Positions 9,562 to 18,596 are shown, numbered from the stretch's first letter. The stretch is 58,045 nt of DNA from JOPF133 sp052144935 (GCA_052144935.1 JBKQPR010000278.1:1-58045), one strand, 5' to 3'. Numbers and translations: made by a program. The notes: a model not told the origin generated them from the sequence alone.

Positions 9562-9592
9562 TTGACATTATATCGATCTGCGGTATATTGTC
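9562..9592 (+). promoter_or_regulatory. padR promoter with overlapping palindromic operator
   Basis: TTGACA (9562-9567) and TATATT (9584-9589) are spaced by 16 bases, a near-consensus sigma-70 promoter and the most AT-rich spot in the area. A 12-bp inverted repeat, GACATTATATCG (9564-9575) and CGGTATATTGTC (9581-9592), matches at 10 of 12 positions around a 5-base spacer and covers both promoter boxes. The start codon follows at 9598. PadR proteins usually repress their own operon through such palindromes, so autoregulation is the likely reading. Confidence 0.75.
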
Positions 9593-9597
9593 TTTCC

Positions 9598-9969
9598 ATG
9601 GGATCGAATTCCGATGACCGGGCCGCCGATCTGCTGCCGCTCTCTCCTCAGGTCTTTCACATTCTGGTCGCGCTGGCCGGAGGCGACCAGCACGGCTATG
9701 CCATCATGCAGGACGTAGCGGCCCGCTCCGGCGGAAAGCTGCGGCTGAGCCCCGGCACCTTGTACGGCTCGGTGAAGCGGATGCTCGAGCAAGGCCTGAT
9801 CGTCGAGCTTCGCGCCAACCAACGGCCAACCGAACAGGACGACGACGAGCGCCGCCGGTATTACCGCCTGACGCCCTTTGGACGCAAGGTTGCGAAGGCG
9901 GAAGCGGCGCGCCTGGCGGAAGCCCTGGAACAGGCGAGGGTCTATGGTCTGGCGCCGAAGCGGTTTTAG
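9598..9969 (+). CDS. PadR family transcriptional regulator
   Basis: 123 residues. The N-terminal winged helix shows the family pattern: LSPQVFHILVAL, GYAIMQDV, LSPGTLYGSVKRMLEQGLI and the wing segment RRRYYRLTPFG. The C-terminal helix is short, as in PadR subfamily 2. It overlaps the downstream permease gene by 26 bases, the usual arrangement for acidobacterial PadR-ADOP pairs, and probably represses that operon by binding the palindrome at 9564-9592. The ligand is unknown. Confidence 0.92.
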   Translation: MGSNSDDRAADLLPLSPQVFHILVALAGGDQHGYAIMQDVAARSGGKLRLSPGTLYGSVKRMLEQGLIVELRANQRPTEQDDDERRRYYRLTPFGRKVAKAEAARLAEALEQARVYGLAPKRF

Positions 9970-12568
9970 GATTTACAGGGCCCTGCTGCTCGCCTATCCG
10001 GCCGAATTCCGGCACGAATATGGCGAGGAGATGCAGCGCCTGTTCGAGGAGCGGCTGGGCGAGGAGCCGGCCATCCGCCTGTGGCTGGCAGCCCTGGCCG
10101 ATGTGGCGATCGCCGCCCCGCGCGAGCACCTCCACATCCTCGCGGGCGATCTGCGCCATGGCGTTCGCCTCTTCGCCAAGGCGCCCGGTTTTGCCTGCGC
10201 GGCGATGCTCGCCCTGGCGCTCGGAGTGGGCGCGGCCACCACGGTCTTCAGCCTGATCGATGCCGTCCTGATTCGCGCGCTGCCCTACGGCGAAGCGGAG
10301 CGCCTGGTGTACCTGTGGACGCCCATTCCGCTCTACGGAAACTTGCCGCGCGAGTTGTCGCCGTCGTATGCCGATGTCGTGGCATGGCAAACCGCCAGCC
10401 GATCATTCACGGACATCACCGCGCTACGGCAGAGGATGCTGACGCTGGGCGACGGCGGCAGCGACCCCATCCGCGTGGGAGGCGCCCTCGTGCTGGGGAA
10501 CTTCTTTGAAACCCTGCGCGCCGTTCCGCAGTTGGGCCGCGTTATCGACTCCGGCGACGACCGCCCCGGCCAGGACCGCGTGGCGGTAATCGGCGACGCC
10601 CTGTGGCAGTCGAGATTCAATCGCGATCCGGGCGCTCTCGGAAGGACGGTCCAACTCGGTAAGCTCGGCTATCGCATTGTGGGCATCATGCCGCCCGGAT
10701 TTGGGTATCCCCACCCGAACGATTTTCCCTTTGCCTCGGCCACGCCGCAGCGCACCGAAATCTGGATTCCCGCCGCGCTTACGCCCCAGCAACGGTCGGA
10801 CCGCGAGCACGGCGCCGACGCCGCCATCGGCCGGCTCAGGCCAGGCGTAGCGCTCCGAGCGGCGCAGGCGGAAATATCCGCCATCGAAACGCGTCTCGAT
10901 CCTCTCAATCCTCCGGACATGCGCGGGATGCAGGCTCTGCTGGTCCCTTTCATCGAGACGGTCGCCGGACCGGTGCGCCCCCTGATGCGCCTGCTCGCGG
11001 GCGCGGTGTTCCTGGTTCTGCTGATCGCCTGTGGCAACGTGGCTACACTGCTAATGGCGCGGGCGGTAGCGCGGGTGCACGAAATGGGAGTGCGAACCGC
11101 ATTGGGGGCCCCGCGGCCGCGCCTGGTGCGCCTGTTGTTGACCGAGTCGCTCATGCTCTCGGCCGCCGGCGGCGCCTTCGGCGCGATCCTGAGTGTGGGC
11201 TTGGTGAAGGCCCTGGCGAGGCTGAATCCAGGCGACATTCCGCGCTTTGAAGAGACCTCGGTGGACGGGCGCGTGCTGCTCTTCGCCCTGCTGATTTCGC
11301 TGGCCACGGGTTTCCTGTTCGGCATCTTGCCCGCGCTGGCCACGTCCCGTGTCAAGGTGAGCGGCTTGCTGCGGCAGGGCGGCGGCCGGGGCATCGTGGG
11401 CGGATGGTCGCGGCCGCGCCATGCCTTGATCGTGGCCGATGTGGCGCTGGCGGTGGTGCTGCTGGCCGGCGCGGGACTGCTGATTCGCAGTTACCTCAAC
11501 GTCCAGGGAGAAGACAAGGGCTTCGCGCCGTCCACGCTCACGATGAGGCTGGCGGTGGATTGGCAATCTCGCACGCCGCAACAGATGGCGGATCTCTTCC
11601 GGAACATGATTGGCGGCATCGCGGCGCTCCCCGGCGTGGTGGCTGTGGGCGGAACCAGCGCTTTGCCGCTCAGCCACAGGGAAACCATTTCCATCTTCCG
11701 GGTGGACGGCTATCCGAATCGCCCCAATCAGACCGCGGACCTTCGCGATACGACCGGCGACTATTTCCAAGCCATGCAGATGCGGCTGATCGCCGGCCGG
11801 TTTTTGAGCGCCGCCGATGTTCCGGCCGAACCTGCCTCGGTTCCGCCGGCTGTGGTGGTGAGCGAGAGTTTCGCCAAGCGATACTTCCCCGGCGGGAAGG
11901 CCATCGGCGGCCGATTGCAGAGCGGGCGGCCCCGGAAGGCCTGGTCCACGGTGGTAGGCGTGGTCGCGGACGTGCGCCATACCAACCTGGAGAAGGCTCC
12001 GCAACCGACCATCTATGAGCCGTCAGGATTCGCCGATGCCCTGGCGATTCGAACCGCTCTGCCTCCCGACGCGCTGATCTCCTCCGTCCGCAAGGTGGCC
12101 CACGACAGCGACCCTTCGATGGCGCTGACCGACATTCAGACCATGCGCCAGCGCACCACCGAGGCCGCCAGCCGCCGGAGATTTCAGACCGTCCTGCTGG
12201 CGGCGTTCGCCGCAGTCGCTGTATTTCTGGCGCTGGTGGGGGTCTATGGCGTGTTGTCCTACGCGGTGGCCGAGCGCACCGCGGAGATCGGCATCCGCAT
12301 CGCCTTGGGCGCTGGACGAGGCGCGCTGGTCGGGATGGTGGTGCGGCACGGATTGCTGCTCGCCGGCGCCGGGCTGGCAATCGGCCTTCTGGCGGCAGGC
12401 GCGGCGGCGCGTGGGATTGCCAGTCTGTTGTATGGCGTGCGCGCCTTCGATCCGGTCACCTTCATTGCCGTCCCGGTCTTCCTGCTGGCGGCGGCTGCCA
12501 TCGCCTGCTTCGTTCCCGCGTGGAGGGCGGCGCGGATCGATCCGATCGGCGCTTTGCGACAGCAGTAG
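9944..12568 (+). CDS. ADOP-type (MacB/FtsX) ABC permease
   Basis: 874 residues from the ATG at 9944. The family layout is an N-terminal segment (FRIYRALLLAYPAEFRHEYGEEM), a transmembrane helix, a MacB-like periplasmic domain, three FtsX helices (around LLAGAVFLVLLIACGNVATLLMARA), then a second periplasmic domain and FtsX block ending IDPIGALRQQ. These duplicated 'acidobacterial orphan permeases' have no ATPase next to them. They are presumed to act in mechanotransmission or export of peptides, drugs or lipids. Translation is probably coupled to padR through the overlap. Confidence 0.92.
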   Translation: MVWRRSGFRIYRALLLAYPAEFRHEYGEEMQRLFEERLGEEPAIRLWLAALADVAIAAPREHLHILAGDLRHGVRLFAKAPGFACAAMLALALGVGAATTVFSLIDAVLIRALPYGEAERLVYLWTPIPLYGNLPRELSPSYADVVAWQTASRSFTDITALRQRMLTLGDGGSDPIRVGGALVLGNFFETLRAVPQLGRVIDSGDDRPGQDRVAVIGDALWQSRFNRDPGALGRTVQLGKLGYRIVGIMPPGFGYPHPNDFPFASATPQRTEIWIPAALTPQQRSDREHGADAAIGRLRPGVALRAAQAEISAIETRLDPLNPPDMRGMQALLVPFIETVAGPVRPLMRLLAGAVFLVLLIACGNVATLLMARAVARVHEMGVRTALGAPRPRLVRLLLTESLMLSAAGGAFGAILSVGLVKALARLNPGDIPRFEETSVDGRVLLFALLISLATGFLFGILPALATSRVKVSGLLRQGGGRGIVGGWSRPRHALIVADVALAVVLLAGAGLLIRSYLNVQGEDKGFAPSTLTMRLAVDWQSRTPQQMADLFRNMIGGIAALPGVVAVGGTSALPLSHRETISIFRVDGYPNRPNQTADLRDTTGDYFQAMQMRLIAGRFLSAADVPAEPASVPPAVVVSESFAKRYFPGGKAIGGRLQSGRPRKAWSTVVGVVADVRHTNLEKAPQPTIYEPSGFADALAIRTALPPDALISSVRKVAHDSDPSMALTDIQTMRQRTTEAASRRRFQTVLLAAFAAVAVFLALVGVYGVLSYAVAERTAEIGIRIALGAGRGALVGMVVRHGLLLAGAGLAIGLLAAGAAARGIASLLYGVRAFDPVTFIAVPVFLLAAAAIACFVPAWRAARIDPIGALRQQ

Positions 12569-12608
12569 ATCAGCGCCCGGCCTCTCGGGCAGGGCATCCC
12601 GCGACTGA

Positions 12609-12805
12609 GCCCAATGCCACTTACTTTGCCCGTAGCAGCATTCAGCATTAATTGTGGGGCGGGCAATCCTGGGGGGCAATCTTGGGGTGCCCTCTGGGCC
12701 CAGCCGCCTTTGCGGCGGCTGTTTCGGGCCACGCGTGAGTCGGCGCGCCCGGCAAGCGCCGGCTGGGGGTGCCCTCGGGGCCCATTAGCCAGGATTGGCT
12801 GCCCC
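12609..12805. repeat. Dispersed repeat element, copy 1
   Basis: The 64 bases at 12609-12672 recur in inverted orientation at 23466-23528, nearly base for base. The inner end (12656-12672) also pairs with 12789-12805 as an imperfect inverted repeat, enclosing about 115 bases with two GGGGTGCCCTC units (12683 and 12766 areas) and a hairpin CAGCCGCC-TTTGC-GGCGGCTG at 12701-12721. This fills most of the 374-base gap between the ADOP permease and the kinase; no gene is visible in the gap. Confidence 0.75.
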
Positions 12806-12942
12806 AGGTTTCCTCGCAAGATGCTGGTCCCGCAAGGTGGGCAGGCGCTTCCGCCGAATCCCCAAAGCGGGTACGCACTCCTTAACGCACTCCTTCGCCG
12901 GAAGCCCGGCGCCGCCGATGCCCAAGGTATACTGGCACAGTA

Positions 12943-15570
12943 ATGGTCGGCAAGACGGTATCGCATTACCGCGTCCTGCGCCGGATCGGCGGAGGCGGCA
13001 TGGGCGTGGTCTACGAAGCCGAAGATGTCCGGCTGGGCCGGCGGCTGGCCTTGAAATTCCTCCCCGAGAACTTTGCCGGCGACCCGCTGGCGCTGGAGCG
13101 GTTCCAGCGCGAGGCGCGCGCGGCATCGGCGCTGAGCCATCCGGGCATCTGCACCATCTTCGACATCGGCGAGTGGGAAGGGCGTCCCTTCCTGGCGCTG
13201 GAGCTGCTGGAGGGATCCACGCTCCACCAGCGTATAGCGGGCAAGCCGGTGCCGCATGACGACCTGCTGGAATGGGCCATCCAGATCGCCAGCGCGCTGG
13301 CGGCCGCGCATGCCAAGGGCATCGTACACCGCGATATCAAGCCCTCCAACATCTTCATCTCCACCGATGGCCAGCCCAAGATTCTGGATTTCGGTTTGGC
13401 CAAGCAGGTCAATCCGCGGCCGGCTGCCGCGGACGACACGCCGACGGTGGCGATGGATCCCGAGTTGATGACCAGTCCGGGCCTGGCCGTCGGCACCATG
13501 AGCTATATGTCGCCGGAGCAGGCGCGCGGCCAGGAGGTGGATGCGCGCACGGACCTGTTCTCCTTCGGCGTGGTGCTGTACGAGATGGCGACCGGCCGGT
13601 TGCCGTTTCCCGGCGCCACCATGGCGCTGGTGTTCGACGGGATCCTGAACCGCACGCCGGAGCCTCCCTCGCGCCTGAATCCCGCGCTAGCCGCGGAGCT
13701 CGATCCGATCATCCGGAAGGCCCTGGAGAAGGACCGCGAGATGCGGTATCAATCCGCGTCCGACCTGGCGGCCGATTTGAAGAAACTGCGGCGCGATTCG
13801 GGACGCACGCCCGCAGCCCCCGTTCCCGCCGCGGGTCCGGCGCCGAGGTCGCGCTGGATCTGGCCGGCCGCGGCAGCCGCGCTGTTAGCCGTGGCGGCGC
13901 TGGCTGCAGTGCTCTTCCTTCGCCCCGCCCGGAAAGCCGATAGCGGGCTCGCCTGGCAACAGATCACCAACTTTCCCGACCTCGCCAGCGCGCCCGCGCT
14001 CTCGCCCGATGGGCGCATGCTGGCCTTCACGCGCGGCGACCGTTGGTTCATCGGCCGGAACGAAATCTACGTGAAGATGCTGCCGGATGGACAGCCGGTG
14101 CAACTCACCCACGACGGGCGGCCCAAAATGTACCCTTCTTTCTCCGCCGATGGCTCGCGCATCGCCTACACCGTCGGCGGCTGGGATACCTGGACGGTCC
14201 CGGTGCTGGCGGGGGGCGAGCCTCGCCTGATGCTGCCCAATGCGGAAGGCCTGAACTGGATCGACAACCAGCACCTGATGTTCTCGGAAATCAAGAAGGC
14301 GTCGCACATGGCGGTGGTCACCGCGACCGAGGGCCGCACGGAGCAACGCGATGTGTACGTGCCGCCGGACCAGGCGGGCATGGCGCATTACTCGTATCTC
14401 TCGCCCGGCCGCAAGCAGGTGCTGATCGTCGAAATGATTGGTGGCAGTTGGCTCCCGTGCCGGCTGGCGCCGTTTGACGGCAGTTCGCTGGGCCGGCAGG
14501 TGGGGCCAGTTCCCTCCCAGTGCACCGCGGCGGCTTGGTCGCCGGACGGCAAATGGATGTATTTCAGCGCCGACGCGGGTCAGGGATCCCACATCTGGCG
14601 GCAGGCCGCGGACGGTGGAAAGCCGGAGAAACTCACCTTTGGCCCGACCGAGGAGCACGGCGTTGCGGTTTCGCCCGACGGGCGGTCGCTTTACACGGCG
14701 GCAGGATCTTACCTGACCAGCGTGTGGGTCCACGATGCCAAAGGCGACCGCCAGGTGTCGGGAGAAGGCTCGGCCAGCGACCCGGCCTTCACTGCGGACG
14801 GGAAGAAGGTTTACTACGCAGTTAGCCGGGAAAACGGACGAGAGGGAGCAGGCGAAGAACTGTGGGTCGCGGATTTGGAGACGAGCCGGAGCGAGCCCGC
14901 TCTAGCGGGCATCCGGATGCTACCGCCGTCGAATCACGAACCGAACTGGAGCGTGAGTCCCGATGGGAAGTTCGTGGGGTACCGCGACAGCCATAACAAC
15001 CTCTGGATCGCGCAACTCGACCGCGGGTCGCCTCCGCGAAACCTCTCCATGAACCAGACGGGCCACGTTTACCTGGACGGCCTCGGGGACATTTTCTACC
15101 GGGTCCGGGAAAGCGGCGAAAGCTACCTTTATAGTATGAAGCTGGATGGCAGCGATCAACGAAAGGCCTTAGCGGAGGCTTCCCGCGGCAATTACTCGAT
15201 CTCACCGGATGGCAAATCCGTGGGAACCTTGTCGGTCGAATTGGTCAGCCGGATTCATCCGCTCGCCGGCGGAGCCTCGGTTCCGGTTTGCGTTGGCTGT
15301 GCCCTCGTCTCGTGGGCGGCGGATGGCAAGTCGATGCTGTTTTATTTTCGGGCGGAAATGGGGCAAAAGACTGTGACTGTGAATATCCCGCTGAAAGGCG
15401 GAGCGCTGCCGTCGCTGCCGCCCCAGGGCGTAAGGGGAAGCGAGGACGCAGCCAAGCTCCCGGGCGCGGTGGCGTTTTCATCTCAAGCGCTCGCGGCTGC
15501 GGCAGGCTCCGCGTATGCCTACGTTCGGATCAACGCGCAAGGGAATCTGTTCCGCATCGCTCTGCCGTAG
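12943..15570 (+). CDS. Serine/threonine protein kinase fused to a WD40/TolB-like propeller
   Basis: 875 residues. The cytoplasmic kinase domain (about 9-280) has the glycine loop IGGGGMG, catalytic Lys38, HRDIKPSN (129-136), DFG (149-151) and the activation segment ending GTMSYMSPEQARG. A single membrane helix (about 304-325) leads to a PD40/WD40-like propeller with repeated SPDGR and SADGSRIAYT strands, outside the membrane. Acidobacteria encode many such kinases, thought to sense external signals. No ribosome site is obvious, and TATACT lies only nine bases before the ATG, so the mRNA may be nearly leaderless. Confidence 0.93.
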   Translation: MVGKTVSHYRVLRRIGGGGMGVVYEAEDVRLGRRLALKFLPENFAGDPLALERFQREARAASALSHPGICTIFDIGEWEGRPFLALELLEGSTLHQRIAGKPVPHDDLLEWAIQIASALAAAHAKGIVHRDIKPSNIFISTDGQPKILDFGLAKQVNPRPAAADDTPTVAMDPELMTSPGLAVGTMSYMSPEQARGQEVDARTDLFSFGVVLYEMATGRLPFPGATMALVFDGILNRTPEPPSRLNPALAAELDPIIRKALEKDREMRYQSASDLAADLKKLRRDSGRTPAAPVPAAGPAPRSRWIWPAAAAALLAVAALAAVLFLRPARKADSGLAWQQITNFPDLASAPALSPDGRMLAFTRGDRWFIGRNEIYVKMLPDGQPVQLTHDGRPKMYPSFSADGSRIAYTVGGWDTWTVPVLAGGEPRLMLPNAEGLNWIDNQHLMFSEIKKASHMAVVTATEGRTEQRDVYVPPDQAGMAHYSYLSPGRKQVLIVEMIGGSWLPCRLAPFDGSSLGRQVGPVPSQCTAAAWSPDGKWMYFSADAGQGSHIWRQAADGGKPEKLTFGPTEEHGVAVSPDGRSLYTAAGSYLTSVWVHDAKGDRQVSGEGSASDPAFTADGKKVYYAVSRENGREGAGEELWVADLETSRSEPALAGIRMLPPSNHEPNWSVSPDGKFVGYRDSHNNLWIAQLDRGSPPRNLSMNQTGHVYLDGLGDIFYRVRESGESYLYSMKLDGSDQRKALAEASRGNYSISPDGKSVGTLSVELVSRIHPLAGGASVPVCVGCALVSWAADGKSMLFYFRAEMGQKTVTVNIPLKGGALPSLPPQGVRGSEDAAKLPGAVAFSSQALAAAAGSAYAYVRINAQGNLFRIALP

Positions 15571-15618
15571 GACCGCCGCGTTTCGATACTAAAATGGGGT
15601 CGGATGAGGGGTCGTCCG

Positions 15619-16533
15619 ATGCGCGCGCCAGCCTTGGTATTCGTCTGCCTGGCCGCGCTGGGGGCCTCCGATCCCGCGACCGCGCCACCCAAGGAGGCGC
15701 GCCGCGCATTCGAGAAGGCCGCGGCGGCGCTCAAGGCCAAGCACACCGACGAGGCCCTCCGCGACTACCAGCAGGCCGTGACGCTCTTCCCGGGCTACGC
15801 CGAAGCCTGGTTCGAGCTGGGCAAACTGCAACTCGCCGAGCAGCAGCCCGACGCCGCCAGGAACGCCTTCGAGGCGACCATCCGGGCCGATCCCAAGTAT
15901 GCCGACGCCTACTTGCGGCTGGCAATCCTGGAGTATAGCGCCCAGCACTGGAACCAACTCGTCGACGTAACGGAGCTAACGGAGCGCCTCCTGCAAATCG
16001 ATGCCATCGACTTTCCGCAGGCATGGCTGCTGAATGCCATGGGCCATTACAACAACCGCAGCCTGGAGGCCGCCGAGAAGAGCGCCCGGGAAGCGGAACG
16101 ATTGGACCCTCGCCGGAAGTTTCCCGAGACCTGGCGCCTGCTGGGCGTGATCCTCGCCGCGCGCGGCGATTTTTCGGGCGAGGCGGAGCAGTTCCGGGAG
16201 TATCTGAGAGTCGCGCCATCGGGACCGCAGTCGGAAGCCATCCGGGCCAGTCTGGCCGAGGCCGCCAGACGTGCCGGCGAGACCGCGGGAGAGAGCGCCG
16301 GAGAGCCCGCGGCTTCCGTATTCAGCCCGACCTTTCGCAGCGAGACCAGATGGCCGGTTTCTAGGTGCGCGTATCCGGCGAGCCAAGCGGCACCGCATCG
16401 AGGTTGTGCTGCGGTCCAAGGATCAAGGGCGGCTGTTCGGTGGCAGCCGGGTGCTGGTCAACTAGCGGTGACAGGCGAAAGCGCCTGTCCCACCTGCGCT
16501 CAACTGCCGGTGCGTATCCGCCAATTCCGGTAA
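15619..16533 (+). CDS. Exported TPR-repeat protein
   Basis: About 304 residues from the ATG at 15619, which follows GAGGGG; the ATG at 15604 is less likely. A short signal peptide precedes at least four TPR units (AFEKAAAALKAKHTDEALRDYQ, GYAEAWFELGKLQL, KYADAYLRLAILEY, PETWRLLGVILAARGDF), about residues 25-215. After about 16350 the codon use no longer fits the frame, while the +1 frame has GC-rich third positions and ends at 16465. The annotated tail, which runs 34 bases into the convergent DUF1080 gene, is therefore doubtful. Probably a periplasmic protein-protein interaction module. Confidence 0.75.
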   Translation: MRAPALVFVCLAALGASDPATAPPKEARRAFEKAAAALKAKHTDEALRDYQQAVTLFPGYAEAWFELGKLQLAEQQPDAARNAFEATIRADPKYADAYLRLAILEYSAQHWNQLVDVTELTERLLQIDAIDFPQAWLLNAMGHYNNRSLEAAEKSAREAERLDPRRKFPETWRLLGVILAARGDFSGEAEQFREYLRVAPSGPQSEAIRASLAEAARRAGETAGESAGEPAASVFSPTFRSETRWPVSRCAYPASQAAPHRGCAAVQGSRAAVRWQPGAGQLAVTGESACPTCAQLPVRIRQFR

Positions 16534-17297
16534 TCCACCCGCATCGGCGGGCCCACGTGTACCTGCACGCCGATGAGGCCCTTGCGCTCGCGGTTGGGGT
16601 CGTCGTCGATCGTGACGCTCATCAGGTGTCCGTTGAGGTTGTGGATCATGGTTTTGCCGCGGACGATCAGGTGAATCGCATTCCATCCATCGGTGATGAG
16701 ACGCGCCAGCTCCTGGTTCTCTCCCACGGTCGATAAAACGATCGGCTTGCGCGTCCCCGTGACGTGCGTCACTTCCCCGCGCACCGCCAGGAAGAGACGC
16801 CCCTTCTCCTCGTAGTTGTTCCCGGTGTATTGGTTCTTGCCGTCGATATCGAACTGATAGCCGCGCATGGCGAACTGGTTCGCGGGCGTCACCTTGTCGG
16901 GAACCACCACGCTGCGATAATTGATGCCGCTGTTGCCGCCAGCCGTGATCCGGTAATCCACCTTCAGCTCGAAATCCTCGGGCGCGCCGCCCCGCCAGAT
17001 GACGAAGGTGTTGCTCTTGATGATCGTCTCGGGGGTGATCTCGCCGGTCATGATTCCGTCCGAAGCGCGCCAGTATTTCGGATCCCCCTCCCACCCGTCG
17101 AGGGTTTTGCCGTCGAAGATGCTCCGGAAACCGGCTTCATCGCCTTCGATCGGCTCCGGCCGGTCGCTCTGTTTCGGGACATAAGGTTGGGCCGTCTGCT
17201 GCTCCGCCATCATCCAGCGGGAAGAGCATGCGGCCAGCGAAGCGAGAAAGAGCCTGCGCCCGCAAGTTTCCGTAGTCAGGTCGTGAAATCGATTCAT
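16500..17297 (-). CDS. DUF1080 (3-keto-disaccharide hydrolase) domain protein
   Basis: 265 residues. A twin-arginine-like export segment (GRRLFLASLAACSS) is followed by the DUF1080 lectin-like fold: GFRSIFDGKTLDGWEGD, YWRASDGIMTGE, GGNSGINYRS and a C-terminal strand with HVGPPMRVDYRNWRI. The family is abundant in glycan-degrading soil bacteria, and some members cleave 3-keto-glycosides. GGAGG lies 12 bases before the ATG at 17297. No dehydrogenase partner is adjacent, but relics of a DUF1080 and a Gfo/Idh/MocA gene exist at 29.9-30.7 kb. Confidence 0.85.
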   Translation of the reverse strand: MNRFHDLTTETCGRRLFLASLAACSSRWMMAEQQTAQPYVPKQSDRPEPIEGDEAGFRSIFDGKTLDGWEGDPKYWRASDGIMTGEITPETIIKSNTFVIWRGGAPEDFELKVDYRITAGGNSGINYRSVVVPDKVTPANQFAMRGYQFDIDGKNQYTGNNYEEKGRLFLAVRGEVTHVTGTRKPIVLSTVGENQELARLITDGWNAIHLIVRGKTMIHNLNGHLMSVTIDDDPNRERKGLIGVQVHVGPPMRVDYRNWRIRTGS

Positions 17298-17383
17298 AGC
17301 GGTTCAGCCCTCCAATTGTCGTTACCGGCTGCAGTCATTATATGAGCGATTGCAAGACGGCGGGGGCGCTAGCCATGAGCCTT

Positions 17384-18202
17384 TCACCGGAGCCGGCGCC
17401 GCAGCACCACTGCCAGCGCACAAAGCACAGGCAGGGCGAAGGATGGCTCCGGAGCATCGGTCACCGGGACGTTGTCCAGCATGAAATTCGGCTCGGGGGT
17501 GTAATCATTGGGGATGAAGGTTAGAGTGACGTCACCCCCCGTCGATACGAAATTGAACGCGAACAGAGTGTAACCGATGTTGTCGGTTTCGCTGGTGGTC
17601 ACGGTCTGGTCCAGACTAGCGGCGCCGCTCAGCGTGACGGTCAGGGGGCGGGTTCCCGTCCCCCCATTCTGCTCCACGGCGCCATCGAAACTCAGCACGT
17701 AGCTGCCGGCGGGAAGCGATAAGACCTGGCTGATCTCGGGCAGGGTGCCCGTCACAGTCGGCCCCAGGAGCGCGCCCGTGGAAATGTTGCAGAAGGGATC
17801 GAAATCCACGGCGTAGTTGCCGCTCGCCGGCACCTGCGGCGGATTGCCCACCACGTCAACCGAGAGAGGCGTGTTGGAACCATTGTTATTGGGGCTGTTG
17901 GAGACGGTCCATCCACCGATGCCGGTGGCGCCCCCCACCCCAAACACGTAGATCAGATCGCCGGGGATCGATGGCGATAACACGCCGCTGGTGGCGCCGG
18001 TCTCAAAACCTCCGTTGGTCACGTAGTCGATCGGGCTGGCGACGAGTGGCGCGGCCAGCAGAAAGGGGAGCAGCAGAAGCGAGTGCCGGGCACGCACACG
18101 ACAAGGTCGTCTCCAGGAGCTAATCGGCCGGCCGGCCGGGGCGCCAGACTTCGCCTTGCTCCGCACGGCCATGCCTGGCCGGTTATGGCGTATCGATTTC
18201 AT
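17384..18202 (-). CDS. PEP-CTERM sorting domain protein
   Basis: About 272 residues from the ATG at 18202. An N-terminal export signal (about 38-55, HSLLLLPFLLAAPLVAS) precedes a DUF642/galactose-binding-like beta domain (NGGFETGATSG, then DFDPFCNI and LPAGSYVLSFDGAV). The C-terminus has the sorting layout: APEPS, a short hydrophobic helix, then RRRLR. Such proteins are cleaved by exosortase and are usually tied to extracellular polysaccharide. No exosortase gene lies in this window. The open frame runs upstream to 18484 without any signal of coding. Confidence 0.85.
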   Translation of the reverse strand: MKSIRHNRPGMAVRSKAKSGAPAGRPISSWRRPCRVRARHSLLLLPFLLAAPLVASPIDYVTNGGFETGATSGVLSPSIPGDLIYVFGVGGATGIGGWTVSNSPNNNGSNTPLSVDVVGNPPQVPASGNYAVDFDPFCNISTGALLGPTVTGTLPEISQVLSLPAGSYVLSFDGAVEQNGGTGTRPLTVTLSGAASLDQTVTTSETDNIGYTLFAFNFVSTGGDVTLTFIPNDYTPEPNFMLDNVPVTDAPEPSFALPVLCALAVVLRRRLR

Positions 18203-18596
18203 GGGTGTTGCATCCTTTCGTTTACATCCCGCGGCGCCGAGGGTCGCCGTGGATGCGGTCCACTGAACTGAATGAACCTTGGTCGAAATCGCCGCCATAT
18301 TGGTTTGGCCGAGAGATTTTCCCGAGGCCACGGCGCCATGGCGAACGGCTCGGGATCGCCCCATACGGAAGGCTGTTAAGGGCGGCCGCCCTGTTTCGGT
18401 GCGGTTCCGCATCCAGCGGCGCAAACTATCGACGCCGGAGTTAGGCGCTGCGCCGTTCTGGAATAACAAACCGCTCAATGCCAACCGCTCCCTGGCGGTC
18501 GGGCTCCGACGCGCTTTCGGAACCGGGCCCGGAGGGCACCCCGGAGGGCACCCCAGAGGGCACCTCGTGAGGGAGCGGATGCCGGCGTTTGAGAGG
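18203..18596. other. Intergenic stretch with 12-bp tandem repeats
   Basis: 394 bases upstream of the PEP-CTERM gene. No gene can be supported. The part nearest 18203 should hold the PEP-CTERM promoter, but no convincing -35/-10 pair was seen. Three 12-bp units sit at 18529-18564. Confidence 0.5.
18529..18564. repeat. Three 12-bp tandem units CCGGAGGGCACC
   Basis: Units at 18529-18540, 18541-18552 (identical) and 18553-18564 (one base different), preceded by GGGCCC-type sequence. The reverse complement (GGTGCCCTCCGG) resembles the units at 51589-51624 and the single units inside the repeat at 12.68-12.78 kb. Confidence 0.75.

Noticed and set aside
18203..18484. Upstream extension of the PEP-CTERM gene
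   Set aside because: No export signal at the alternative start and the composition is shadow-like; the signal peptide fits a start at 18202.
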